64,000 nucleotides of DNA. Source: Burhinus oedicnemus. Lineage: Eukaryota; Chordata; Aves; Charadriiformes; Burhinidae. The stretch covers positions 1,469,201-1,533,200 of the forward strand of contig VFFE01007030.1 in the NCBI GenBank assembly GCA_008921705.1, in the 5' to 3' direction. The stretch's first letter is position 1. Every line of letters begins with the position of its first letter. The notes beneath the pieces were generated by a model. The model had not been told where the DNA came from, made no database searches, and was given only the letters and a program-made list of their open reading frames with translations. Positions 37,957-50,056 of this stretch are shown in pieces. A program made the position numbers and the translations under genes.

Positions 37957-40689
37957 ACCTATGTCAGAGATACAGTACCTTGGCAGAGATCCAGACAAGA
38001 GGCAACAAATCTGAAGCGTGAAGCTTAAAGTAAGATTTGTTGTAAGCTAGATGTAATAAATTTTTGAGGCCTTTCTGGATAGTTGCTGATCATTTTCAAG
38101 CTGAAAGAGATTTCAATACACAATTATCCTTTCCTTTGTATCTCATTGGAGACTTCAGTTGGGATCCAGTATGGCTCCAGTATGTGTTTTGCAGTAAGGA
38201 AAAGTTCCACACTTCTCTTAAGTAACAGTGTTCCACTTGCAGTTCCTATTTGCAACAAATATTATTTAACATATCTGCTCTTATCTTGGTAGTTTTTTGG
38301 GAATATCAGAGTCTCCTCTACTAGACGTTTGACTTTAGCTCATCAGCTAGTCTTGAACTACTCCTTCGTACTATTCATTTTGCTGGAGCTTTGGAGGAAA
38401 GTGGTAGTGGTTCTGCTTTAAGGCCAGCCTCTTTGTCCAAGCAGGTTGTGAAGTGGTTATATTGCATTTTTGCAACATTTTTGCAATGGTTGCGTCTTTG
38501 GATAATTAATTTCTGAATCTTTTTTACCCTGTCCTTTATTTATCCTGTGAGAAAGTCAGATTCCCTCCATTAAATGCAATGGCACCAGGGTGGTTCTGAA
38601 ATTCATGTTGTTATGAGGGGCTAATCAAATTGTTCTAAATTTCACCACTGTTTTAAAAAATGTGGATATGGATTTCACAATTGTTCACAATTATGAATGT
38701 CCAAAATTTATCAGTCATCACTGCCTAAAATAGACAAAAACAGACTAGCCAGTTCTTGATTTGGTATAATTAGCCTCACTCTTTGCCCCTGTCCATTTCA
38801 ATGAAGCTACCAATTTGCATGACCTGAGTTTGGTCCATACATTTTTACATTTATGCCACTGTGGCTCAAATTGAGGTTAGATAAAGACAAACTCAGCAAA
38901 AGTATGTTAAAAGAATTATTTGTCTTTTGATTCAAATTCACATGGGAGGTAATTAAACAAACAGCCGCCTCAATGTTTAGCTGTGGGGAGAGGAAGCCGA
39001 TGGAAAAAAAGAAATCTTCCCTTACAACTGACCTTTTCTCATAATATGTGCCCTTTTCTTCCTGCAAACAGCAGAACTACATGTATTCAGCCCAGTGAAA
39101 CTTTGAGGGGGAAAGTAGAGTCAGACTCCACCCAGAAGAAATTCAATATATTAATATGAAGGTCTGTCAAAACAGATTCTCCTGGCAAAGGGTTTTTCAA
39201 GGAATGTTCTTAGATGCTAGTATTATTTGAGTGTTAGAATCCCTCTCTCTAGCCTCTTCCTCAAAATGTTCCTCTTTTATTATCTCAGGCTTGTCATGAA
39301 ATTTCCTTTTTACTGTTCTGATAGAATCAACTCAGATTTCTGTCAATCTTAGCCCTGGGAAGACACTGTTAGTAGTCATTATTTAAACAATTATTGTTTA
39401 GATTTTTGTGAACACCGTTAGATGCTGTGAGGGCTAAAACACTAGTGGTTAGCATGTATTAGAGCTGCATAGCTGAAACAGATTTAGCAATGATAACAAT
39501 TGTTAAGAGAAAAGGCTAATGGACATCACACGCTCAGAAAACAGTATGAATCGCAGATATTCAGAAGGACTTTGGGGAATGTTACATACTCCGTGGCTTT
39601 GGGCCTCCTAGAACTTCTGGGAGAATTAAAAAAAAACAAACAAACCCCTGCAAAATGACCAACATCCTCCTTTTAAGTCCCATGAGGAGGCCCACCTTCC
39701 ATTCCCATTGATAGCTGCCAATTTTATTGGTCAGTGTAAAACAAAAACTAGGCCACATGCCAGTCTCTACGTATCTTCTTGGAGATGACTCCTAATTTGA
39801 CAATGCTAAGTTTGGATAGCTCTTTATATTGACCTGTAGCTGTCATGAGATTCTTGCATCTATGGTTCAAGAGAACTGAAAGTTTTATAAGCACACACAT
39901 GCTCATTTGCTTCATCATACTCTACCAGCAAGAAAAAGGAAGAACAATTACACAGTTGAACAAGAGGGTAAAAAAAAGCAATGTATTAGTCCCTTTGGTT
40001 GTATCCATACACAAAATTATACTATTGTCACCAAATATGTACTTCACTGATTTAACAGAAACAGTGTAAATCCCTGTAAAGGTATACATTTCAGCATTAG
40101 AATATCTTATTTCTATTTAGCTGAAACCTGCTCATTATCAGCTGAAATGAAACTGAAATAAAAAGTAAAAAAAAAAGTAAATAAAATTGCATTCTCCACT
40201 CAGTTTTTTCTTATCTGTTTAACTAAACTGCATTAAAATCTAAGGTAGATTTTAAAAGTCTATTTTCTTTTGGAGGGGAGATAGCCCCAACTGAACATCA
40301 TCAGAATAGAAAGAAAATGCTGTAATCACCTTATTCCACACCACTTTGTTTAGCTCACCCTCCAAAAGAAGGCAATGGCCTTGTCTATGGGAACAGAGCA
40401 GTCCTAGCAATGTAGCCTATCATATATTTTCCAGATTGTGGCCTTGGCTGCTTTAACTAAGACAAGACAGCTGCTACACTTAGAATTATAAACACAGTTT
40501 GCAAGTAATTCTTACCACTTCAGAACAAAGTAGTTCCAGAAAATGGTGAAAATAATAGTAAATACACATACACATGTAATATTTGGGAAGACAGAAATTT
40601 CCTTTGGAATGAAAGATACTTCAGTGCTTTCCAAGCGAGTCTCCAATGAGGACAATGCTATTTTTTAAAATCCTATTCCCTGTTTTTAT

Positions 40690-41310
40690 TGCACATGACA
40701 TATTACATTGTACTGTACAGTATATGGTGACGAGAAATTCCCTGCTTATTTAATTGTGATCCTTCAACGAATTTGAAAGGGAGCGCTTTATTTCCATTTC
40801 TTTAATTTACTAGTTCTTTAGCTGATGATTTTATTAACCCTTGTGTTTGAGAACTGATGCTTAACAAAAAGAGAAGAAGAAAAAAAAAGGCCCTTGGCAG
40901 TATTGTGAAGGCCTGGAACTGAATAATGCACTTTAATAATGAGGGATAGAGCTATGGCTTTTGCTGATGGCTGTGACCGGCTCTGTGACCTGATTATGTC
41001 GCAGAGTGTCAGCAGCTGAGACACTACAAAAGGGAGCGCATCCCATCAAATCTATCTCCATTGTAATCACTTGCACTGCTGAGAGGCTTGTTAGGAGCAG
41101 GGAATCCATCAGGCCTCATTAGCACCATTTACCACCAAGAAGCTCAAAGAGCAAACGTGTACCCTCTCATCAGAATAATGAGAACCAAAGTACTCCTATT
41201 ATCTAATTGGATCAACAATGCCTTTCCCTCCATTGAGTTTCCTGAGCTATTTGTGGACTACAGCTCTCAAAAATTAGTTATTTTTTGTTAATTGCCAGGG
41301 TGGAGCTGTA
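40690..41310. promoter_or_regulatory. Candidate conserved non-coding block (strongest looking)
   Basis: About 600 bases without recognisable repeat sequence or a convincing open frame contain many homeodomain-type cores: TATTTAATTGTG, TTTATTAACC, CTTTAATAATGAGGG, CCATTGTAATCAC, CCTCATTAGCACC, TATCTAATTGG and GTTAATTGCC. The block lies about 4 kb downstream, in transcription order, of the alanine exon. Introns of POU and homeobox genes often hold conserved enhancers. Conservation has not been tested. Confidence 0.35.
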
Positions 41311-42377
41311 CTCAAGGTTTTCATATACAGGTTTTCACATCTAAAGAGCAAGGCATGGGCACAATGAAGCTCCAGTTCCGCCAAGAGCGTTCTTAGATTA
41401 TACTGATGCCATCCCAATTAAATTCACTGTTCAATTAAAGTATGTACTGTACAAGTACACCATACTTACCTAGGTTTTCCTATTAACCTACCAGGAAATA
41501 GAATGTATTGCCCTCTTTACCCACAAGACAGTTCATAATGCCAACTCTCATCACGCTACTTTTTCACTCTTTATAGTAAAATGTTATTTTGCAATTACTG
41601 AATTAGGATGTATTTTTCTCCTATTAGACAACTCTCATCTTCCCAAAAAAGATACTAAATGTGCTCAGCACCTGTACTTAAAATGTATTTGATCCTGTTG
41701 AAGTCAAGGGACTTACATGAATGCAATTGATGACAATTAAGCACAATGTTTTAGGCAAGCAGGAAGCTAGCTTGGACATAGCATTTATGGAAACCAGAAG
41801 CATGAACCTTGCTTCCATATTTCTGTGGTTCATCTCCTTACAAAAATTAAGAGAACAGCCAAAATACACATTTCATGTACTTAATAGACATAGTAAAACC
41901 CACTCAAAACTCCTAATATTTTCTTTCATTTGCAACAACAGAGCGAAAAAGAGAAATGTCTGGTTGTTACATCTCTGAAGAATTGAAGTGCAGCAATGGC
42001 ACTAGGATCCTACTATAAGGGCAGGGTGAAGCTGAGTGGGTAGACAGCTTCTCTTTGAAATCAATGTATCTACTATCCCTACTATCTAGGGTGGAATCTA
42101 GCAATTCTGCTACCCTGGCATTTACATTTAAGATATTAAAGCCCAGTCCTGCGAACGCTTTCTGGAAGGTGCTGAGGGAAAACAGAATGTAAGCAGCGTT
42201 GCATGGGCCAACAGCTCTTCGCAATATGACTCTGAAAGTGAAAATTTGATTTAGAGTCCTCTACCTGTACTATAGCAAATTAATCAGGTGATCTAATCAT
42301 ATTATTCCAATGGATTAGATCTCTTTGCTACAGTGGTCTTGGGGAGCTTTGGTATTACAGTTCATATTGCCATCCAA

Positions 42378-42380
<3 letters not shown>

Positions 42381-42408
<28 letters not shown>
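42381..42408. repeat. A28 homopolymer
   Basis: Twenty-eight A in a row. The sequence before it shows no open frame or polyadenylation signal of a processed gene copy, so I do not call a retrocopy. Confidence 0.9.
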
Positions 42409-42415
<7 letters not shown>

Positions 42416-43984
42416 AGAATTGTGAATTCAATAATTAATTTAATAACAAATATGCTATATAAATTATTGTTAATATATATAATTTTATTACTGTGATTGT
42501 AAGAACTCCTAGACTACTGGGAATTAAGGCCATGCCATATGTCATGTAAAAGATCATTTCCCTAAATTTGCCATAGGATCTTGGATTTGACCTATAGCTT
42601 AATGTCTCCGGGGATTACTGATCACCATATATTTAGCTAGACAGATGGACACTTACAAGCCCTGAATTTCTATAACAGAAGCAGTGTATAATTACAAAGA
42701 TTGCACATACAAACAGTCTGGTAAGTCATCCAGACACATATTTGCAGGAGTGAATTTTGGGTATCACACTTGTGATTCTTTGAAAGGGGCAATTTTCAAA
42801 GGGCAGATTCTTAACATATGATGGAAATTTTGCTCCTTAATGAGTCCAAGCAGATCATTCAGAAATGGAGCATCCCAAATTGCCATTCACTTATGCTCCC
42901 AATTTTGAAGACACATACCTTTCAGTTCTTGTTTAGTTGCTATCATTTCATTAACTTGCAGGGAATGTAATTTAATTTCTGGAATGCAGTTTAATTACAC
43001 TGAATAATCCTGTTTTGTAGACAGATAGCTTCAGAAGTATGCTCAAAGCAATATGGGTTTATGCTGAATATTACAAAAATCGGTGTTATATTACACACTT
43101 ATTATCAATATTTATCTATATTGTGGGGAGGTCTGCAGTAAGTACTGATTATAAACCAAGGAACATTTGTAAAAACAATAATAAAAAGACGGCCCTTATT
43201 TAAAAGAGGTAGGCAAACAGATAGATTCTGTAATTTTCTCCAACCTTAGGGAAAATTCTTCCTTTCTCTTCTCTTTCTCTGCAACCTGTGGAATTATTGG
43301 ACTTTACATTATATGTGGAATAAACAGGACTTGGCCTGAGGCAATCTACAGTTTCATTCAGTGATATCTTCACAGTAGTATTTTTTTTAAACACACAATG
43401 AATGGCCACACTTCGCTTACGTTTTCTGTGGAGAACACGTAAAGGGAAAACTACCAAAAAACTAGTCTGGGTTTGTAGCTTCAGCTCTTAGAATGAACAA
43501 CTTTGGTGCCAGATGCCTCATGCGAGTGGCAATTGTGAACCATTTCTGGAGCACAGATAGAAACAAGCAGGCTTCTAGGTTGGAGCTGATCTGACTATGA
43601 GTTATAGGTATTATAACCAACTTTTCTTCCAAACCAATACTCCATCCCTCCAGAAATCTTAATAGGCTTTTGAGAGCCTCCATTTAAAGCTGGCTGCATA
43701 AAATGATCCTTTGATGAAAAGGGATTGAAACAAGGGTTAAAGTAGACATTGAAAGGTTATTGTAGAGGGCACATTGTTCATACAATCCTCCTTTAATATG
43801 TGTGGTGTGCACCTGCGATAAGATGATTCATTAGATAAGGCCTCACTTTGACAAGCTCCATCGTTCAACCCTCGGGGTAGTGATGGAACAATTCTGCACC
43901 CACCCAGTAAATATAACAAGGTCAGCATTTTTTTTCTGGGACTTGCATGGCAATAGTGAAGCTCAGGATGCATCTTTGTTTATG

Positions 43985-44760
43985 TGTTGTGTTGAAAAAA
44001 AATGCGGGGCTGCTGTAAAGTGTTGTCTTTTATTTTTTAATGGGCCAAAATAGAAAATGTCACCCATGTTCCAATTAAGTAACATCGTAATAGAAGATTA
44101 CCAGGAAAAAACCTGCTTTTCATGGGTATTTTCCCTGTAGTAAACAGTAAGAGTAGAAACTAAACTTTAGATCGTTTCAATAAATGTTTACCAGGGCCTA
44201 ACATCCACATAAGCACTGTGGATTTCACCGTATGCCCAATTTGTAACATTTAGAATAATGACATTTAAATTACTCAGTTACCAGGTCCAGCCATAAGTTA
44301 TACTGACACATTTGTTGCAGTGAATGGGAAACAAGTAGTTGTGTTAATTTTAGTCCTGCTAAATGCAATAAAGAATGACATTGGCCACAATCTGAAAGCT
44401 ACTTAAACATGCTGCATCAATGGAATTATTTATATATATATGGATTCAGATGCATATCTTTCTGCATCGTATTAAGACTGAAACTGAAATAGTTTGCAAC
44501 AAATAAACAGCTCCCAAATGCAGATAATGCACGATCTCTCTCTTAGACACACCATAAACATTGTTCAAGTTTCTGTTTGGAAAATTTTCTTTAAAGCAAA
44601 AGTTTCTCCCAAATTTGCATTACAGGCTGGCAGAGTAATTGCAAATTGCTTAACTTACTAAATCAGCAAATGAGTAAGCCATCCAGTTAAATCCAGCCCA
44701 GATACTTCATTACAATTTGTTGTGTTCTTTTACTTACCACATTTAATACCTTTTTAGAAA
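43985..44760. promoter_or_regulatory. Candidate conserved non-coding block near the alanine exon
   Basis: The block lies 0.4-1.2 kb downstream of the alanine exon's donor in transcription order. It has a perfect POU octamer ATTTGCAT at 44613-44620, TAATTGCAAATTGC close to it, CCATGTTCCAATTAAG and CAGATAATGCACG. It contains no repeat that I recognise. A splicing or transcription enhancer is possible; this is inference. Confidence 0.3.
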
Positions 44761-45180
44761 TGAAGTAATAAACAAGTGTTACAATTTGCAAAAAGTGTAG
44801 TCTTAATAGTACAGTAGCACTTTAATGTAGTTGTCTGTTATTAGGCATATATAAGTGGAAGAAAACAGCTGGTATGTTTGTTAAGAATCACAGGGTTGAT
44901 GGACTTTTAAAATACCATATTATTGCACTATTGTGATGTTTTCAAAAGATTGACTTAAAATAAAACAAACCCTAAGCCTTTTCTGGCTTGGAAACACTTT
45001 CTAACAGCTCCTAAATTCCTCCCAGTTCTCAGACTTCCATTTCTTACCTTGTCTGGCAAATCAATATTTATTTATCTTCAGTATGTGCACTTTTAAATTG
45101 CTGTCATACAAGCGGAACTCATTTTTGTCCCAAGATCAGCCTGCCATCAGAATTCACCGTTTGCTCCATCTTCTACTCAC

Positions 45181-45327
45181 CTGTCCTTGTGCATTAGTGA
45201 CGAGTTGACCTGTGACCCCCTGAAGACTGGAGAGGGCATTGCCAAAGGCCTGGGAGCTCGCTATTGAGCCCATGGCTGCTGCTGCTGCAGCCGCTGCTGC
45301 TTGACTTGCTAGCGGATTATTAACCAG
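45181..45327 (-). CDS. POU6F2: POU6F2 internal coding exon (alanine-tract exon)
   Basis: This exon encodes 49 residues of the POU-homeodomain transcription factor POU6F2, in the low-complexity region before the POU-specific domain. Read on the minus strand, the acceptor is a pyrimidine-rich run ending in CAG before CTG (Leu), and the donor is CAG|GTGAGT. The exon is 147 bases and starts and ends on codon borders. The peptide opens LVNNPLASQ, then has nine alanines (mixed GCA, GCG, GCT and GCC codons), then MGSIASSQAFGNALSSLQGV, and ends QLVTNAQGQ. These match my memory of vertebrate POU6F2. The open frame runs on past both splice sites, so the borders come from splice signals and homology rather than from stops. 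Its end joins the next exon at 15280 in frame. The Ala and Gln-rich makeup fits a transcription-regulatory region, but no DNA-binding residue lies here. The paralogue POU6F1 is the main alternative; LVNNPLASQ and the Ser exon downstream favour POU6F2. Confidence 0.95.
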
Positions 45328-46549
45328 CTGAAAAAAGAAAGAAAAGATCATGGTAAAACCCCTGACAAACACAGAAACACAGAGTGCTAACTGGATAACA
45401 TAAAAGTGATTGTGCTAACGTGAGTAAAAAGCTGTCTACTCCAAGAGCTTGAGTAGTTTTGAGAGGTTCTTATTTCTGAGGCTTTGGTGTCTTTGACAAT
45501 GAACGGTTTTAAAAAATACAGAGGAAATTCCATGTTAATATTGAAGAATAAAACTCTTTTTTTACACTTTATTCTCTTTTTTTTTTTTAGTTATGCTTGA
45601 TGTGTTTCTTCAGGTTCAACATGCTAATGCTGCAGGTGTAGCAGCCTTATCCTGCTGTAAACAGCAATCAGTGAAAGATTAGCATTTGATTTGAATGGGA
45701 GTGGGATATTTACTTGGGGATATTCAGATCAGAGACTGTTTTACTAATGATCCCAGAAATGAGGAAAAACCTACAGATCCTTTTAATTTATGTCATTAAA
45801 GAATTGGTATCAACATCTAGGTAAGTCACAGCAGAGGACTCAACCCTATGATGCAATAGAAATCAACTAAAAATTCAAGGTTAATTTGCAAAATATGAAA
45901 CTAAGCAGCTTACTGCTTCTCAACTGCAAATGATTAATTGCAGGACTCATAAATTTTCAGGAAGTGAGTTGTACTGCCCACTTCAGTCGGTTCTACCTGA
46001 GTGATCCATGTAAAGCATAGAGCACAGTCATGGCTTTCACCTTAGGAGACTACGGGAATCCCATGGAGGAACACTCCTATCAATACTTGGGCTTACTAAA
46101 CGTACAAAATGTGTGTTCCTCTGTCAGAATCAAACATCCTCTGGGAGATGGATTCACTGGATTATTGTGAAGTTTATATTTTCTCATCCTTTTCTGAGAA
46201 AGGACAAACTTTGAACCAAGCGCACAGGGATGACAATAAAAAAAAAAAAGTTAAAAAACATGCTGTGAACCATCATTACTGGGACAGCTGTCCTGAGAAC
46301 GATGAAACAAACAGTTAAAAAGGCTGAAAATGTATTTTAGACTGGTTTGCCCCCTAAGAATAATTGCATTTTAGCAGAGCTTGCAAAATGTACATTAGCA
46401 AGGCAACGTAGCCAGAAGTTTGAGGGAGAAAAAAGTCTGGGGACAGCAAAGACATTTTTTCTTAGGCTGAGGTGAAAATGCTGAAGCTAACTCAGAAAAG
46501 CTTAATGATTGAGCTGAAATTAGCAGGAGTTCTAAGTCCTTAGATGATG

Positions 46550-46646
46550 CCATCCTGTGCAACCTGCTCTAGGTGAACCTGCTCTGGGAGGGGGGTTGGA
46601 CAAGATAATCTCCAGAGGTCCCTTCCAATCCCTGTGATTCTCTGAG
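46550..46646 (+). mobile_element. CR1 LINE, truncated 3' end
   Basis: The sequence GTGCAACCTGCTCTAGGTGA, then GGGGGGTTGGACAAGATAAT, CTCCAGAGGTCCCTTCCAAT and CCTGTGATTCTCTGAG is a typical bird CR1 3' end, with one terminal repeat unit left. It is in the opposite orientation to the gene. Confidence 0.9.
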
Positions 46647-46724
46647 TAAATTATCAATCCTATAGAAACAGAGAGTCACAGACACCAGTAAGGGATGTAC
46701 TCCACAGACAGGCTCTGCTTCAAA

Positions 46725-46990
46725 ATAGGTTATAAAAAATTAATCAGTGATTAGTAGATGTTTTAAGCATGTTACAGATATGAGTAGTGCGTATGTTATA
46801 GATGTTTAGAAGCCCATCAGTAGAAGATGTCAGATATGGTTATAATCTATGCTTATAAGAAACCTACTTGTCTCTTGGACGTTGCAAAATCTACAACAAT
46901 TGATTGGTCATACATTAAAACATCTATTAATCATTCATTAGCCCTTCATGAAGTATTTATAAATGGTACCTTGATATAAAGTGTTGCCTA
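46725..46990. repeat. Imperfect inverted-repeat element, about 265 bp, MITE-like
   Basis: GTGATTAGTAGATGTTTT (46747-46764) pairs with AAAACATCTATTAATCAT (46917-46934): 18 positions with two mismatches. TTATAA-type words occur on both flanks and GTTATAGATGTTTA occurs inside. The right side, ATTTATAAATGGTACCTTGA, is familiar from an old dispersed sauropsid repeat. It is probably a non-autonomous DNA-transposon relic; the family and exact ends are not known. Confidence 0.5.
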
Positions 46991-48429
46991 AAGGGGCGCC
47001 TTGGGCACATCCAATCCCTCTAGAAATTGTAAAGTAAATAACTAAATAAAGATTAGTAGCAATGCTGGACAGAAAAGATGACATTGTTGAACAAAATATT
47101 TTGATCTGGAAAAAATTGTTACATGAATCTCCAAAATCAGTCTGCAGCATCCCGTGGCAAGAAAATCAAACAGGAATGAAACGCAAAGGGGGAAACTGCA
47201 ATGACTGCTTGATTAGCAGTCCTGATGAGCTGTGAAGAGAGCAGAGACGGGCGCAATGACCAAGGCAAAGCTCGGTCCCTGAATGCAGAGTGCAAGCAAT
47301 TCCACTGACTGCACAAGGTGTGAGACCAAATCCAGTTGTATGCACTCCTCAGTGACTTGGGTGGTGGTGCCTGAGCATGGCAGTAAAATGCCAGATAACA
47401 ATATAGATAAACTTGTCAGTTTTCTGCTCAAAACACTGACATTTCTTTATTGCCCAGATCAGAAGCTGGTAAAACCTGCCTTTCTTCACAGCACTTCATG
47501 GGCAGCACTGGGACTTGGAGTAATCCCCTTGTAGCTGTAAATACTTGGAGAAGAAAGGGGCAACAGCAAGAGCCTAAGACTTTCAGAAAAGGCCTTCTAT
47601 AGTCTTATTAGGCACCGACAAATTACTGCACCTATGATCCTACAGCATCTGACTGTAGGTATAAATGATAATCTTTGCATGGTTACCTGACATCAGCTAA
47701 TAAACTACACTAACTGCTATAGTTTATGGCTTCAGTTGTGTATAGGAACAGTTACTTGGGGAGCATAAGTTAGCTTGTGAATCTGGAAACTACAAAGGGT
47801 TAAAACCTTCTAAAAATCAGACTGTCATCTCCCAGAATCTCCTTTCCATTTTTCTTGCTCCAGTTTTCAGAAACCATACATTTTCAAATACAACAATAAA
47901 ATTTAATTACAACAAACCCTGGAGACACTCAGGATTGCTTTTAGTTGTATCACAGAGATAAGCTACTTATTAATAAAGATGGCAGAGGCTATGATATGCA
48001 TAGGTACCCTGGGTAGCACCATGTTCAGGAAAAATCACACTGAATGGGCCAACTCACAGGGTAAGAGACTTCCAAGTGCATATAAAACCAACCCTATCTA
48101 TTCATAAGTCTGATTAAAAAAGAGAAGATGCATTTTTCTTTGAGTGCTTTGTGAAACTGTTCACTGCAAGTTACGCTCTGTTAAATTGACCCCTTTTATA
48201 TCGTGTGCAAATTGGGAATGGAGAAATACACCTCATTTCATTATATCTGGACACCAAGGTAACTTCTGACATATTATATCTTGCTTTTATTTTAAAAATA
48301 AAATCTGTGACTTGAGATGTTTATGCCATTTCTCAAAGCAGGCTGGATCCCTGAGAACACTCACTGGAATTATTAGAAATACATTATGAAAGATCGCACA
48401 TAAGGCTCCCCTGATTTTATTTCTGTATT

Positions 48430-48660
48430 TAAATAATGATTTAATTTGGACGGCTGAGACCTTTGGACCTGTCAATTCCAGTGCCCAAATTTCTGGTCCC
48501 ACTCAAAACACCAGCCATAACAGCAGGTAATAGCGATCTTAGTTTAAAGTGACAGGCCAGCCATCGCAAGGATGCCTCCGCTAATGACATGATTATTTGG
48601 AGAAGCAAACTTTATGAGGAAGAATCTGGTAATAACTGAGTAGCTTCAGTACATTTTTCT
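48430..48660. promoter_or_regulatory. Candidate conserved non-coding block
   Basis: This repeat-free segment has ATAATGATTTAATTTGG, ACCTGTCAATTCC (TGTCA, a TALE/Meis-type core), AAAGTGACAGGCCAGCC and GCTAATGACATGATTATTTG. Its appearance suggests a regulatory element, but no alignment supports it yet. Confidence 0.25.
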
Positions 48661-50056
48661 GACTTCCCAAAGCTGAACTTTTAAAGGAAAAGCATACGAA
48701 AGCTGTTCTGCTCTATCTTAGTGTAAAGCAGAAGCCATTCCACTGCAGCAAACAGAACTCACACAAATAAAACAAACCTCTAAAATGACGGGGGATGAAA
48801 GAGGCACTACTTTCAAGATCCTAAAACTGTGACATGTGAAGTGAGAGTTTCTAGGCTTAAGAAATAGTCTTCAAAAAGCACAATTTCAAGAAAAGTGTGG
48901 TAGAGTCAATGCTGCAAGCAGCTTTCTTGAGAGCCACAAACACTTTTTTCTTCTGGAAGAATAGCCTCTTCCTCTCTTTTTTCCAAAGCTACCTTAGCAT
49001 CAATCTAACTTACTGTGGGAAACTGATCAGGCATTCATGTATTGTTGAATACAAGATCAGATTTGATAGATTACACAGTAATTTTACTTTTCTCCATAAA
49101 TGGCGTATCCTGCTGAACTTTCATTCCCCTAGTCTGGAAATCAAAGAGTCAGTTTTACTCATTACAATACCATTCATTCAACAAATACAAAGAAAAAACC
49201 CAAACTGTTTGACTGATGAAATGAAAAGCTAAGACATTTCAGGATGCCAGATCATTGTATGAAAAATGGGTATGTAACCTGAAAGGTAAGGTCACTTTAC
49301 GTAGTACCAGTATAAGAATTAAGCTAGATCTAGTGTGTTTTCTAAAGGACTTGTGGGAGAGGCTGAGAGTGAAGATGCACTATCTGAATGCAGCAAAGGA
49401 GAATGGAGGGACACATTGTGGAGTAACAACAGGCAGAACTTTATTTTACAAAAAAGTATTGGTGTTTTTCTGGAAGGCTGTTAAAAAAATCACATTTCTG
49501 GATATCTCCTAGAGAGCAAATTAGTGTAGAAAAGCAGTATATTTGATTAGGGACCGACAGATCTGCAGTCTCTTATGTTCTCAGACAATCCTTTCTGTAG
49601 GGAACATCACACTACTAGATGAGCTACTGATTAGCTACTGAGAATGTTTGCCTAAACCAATGCTTTTTGAGGGAAAACAGAAAAATCCTTTGATTTAAAT
49701 AACTAAAAGTTAAGAAGAATTCAGCAATGGCTCCCAATCAGAAACACATGCCATTTTTCTCTTCTATTCAGACTATGTGAAAAATGAACATAGAAATGAA
49801 ATTTTTATTAGCATAACATTTGCTTTTGTATGAATTTTTAACTGACAATCTATGTGAATTTTATCTGTGTTGAAATTTCGAGAGAATTACACATTAAAAT
49901 CTAGTGGGTTTTATTCCCATTTTTTCACATTGGCTTGTGAGACAGATTCTGGGTAGTAGTCGCTTGGACTTAAGGGAAAAAAACTATTTCAAACTGAGCA
50001 CAGGCTTCTGAGAGTATTCTGGTACCTTCCTCATGACTGTGACCAGCATTATCATT

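Larger units (their letters stand above)
15281..45180 (-). other. POU6F2: POU6F2 intron between the alanine exon and the QLLTNAQGQ exon
   Basis: This 29.9-kb intron runs on the minus strand from GTGAGT at 45180 to CTCCAG at 15281. It holds MIR-like relics at 17490-17620 and 23410-23575, a young CR1 end at 25421-25505, a 980-base assembly gap, A and T homopolymers, short tandem duplications, small old repeats near 37.6 and 37.9 kb, and repeat-free blocks that may be conserved regulatory sequence. The other stretches contain no open frame with a recognisable domain and no RNA gene that I can see. Confidence 0.9.

Noticed and set aside
42381..42408. A28 as a possible processed-pseudogene tail
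   Set aside because: No gene-like sequence or AATAAA precedes it.
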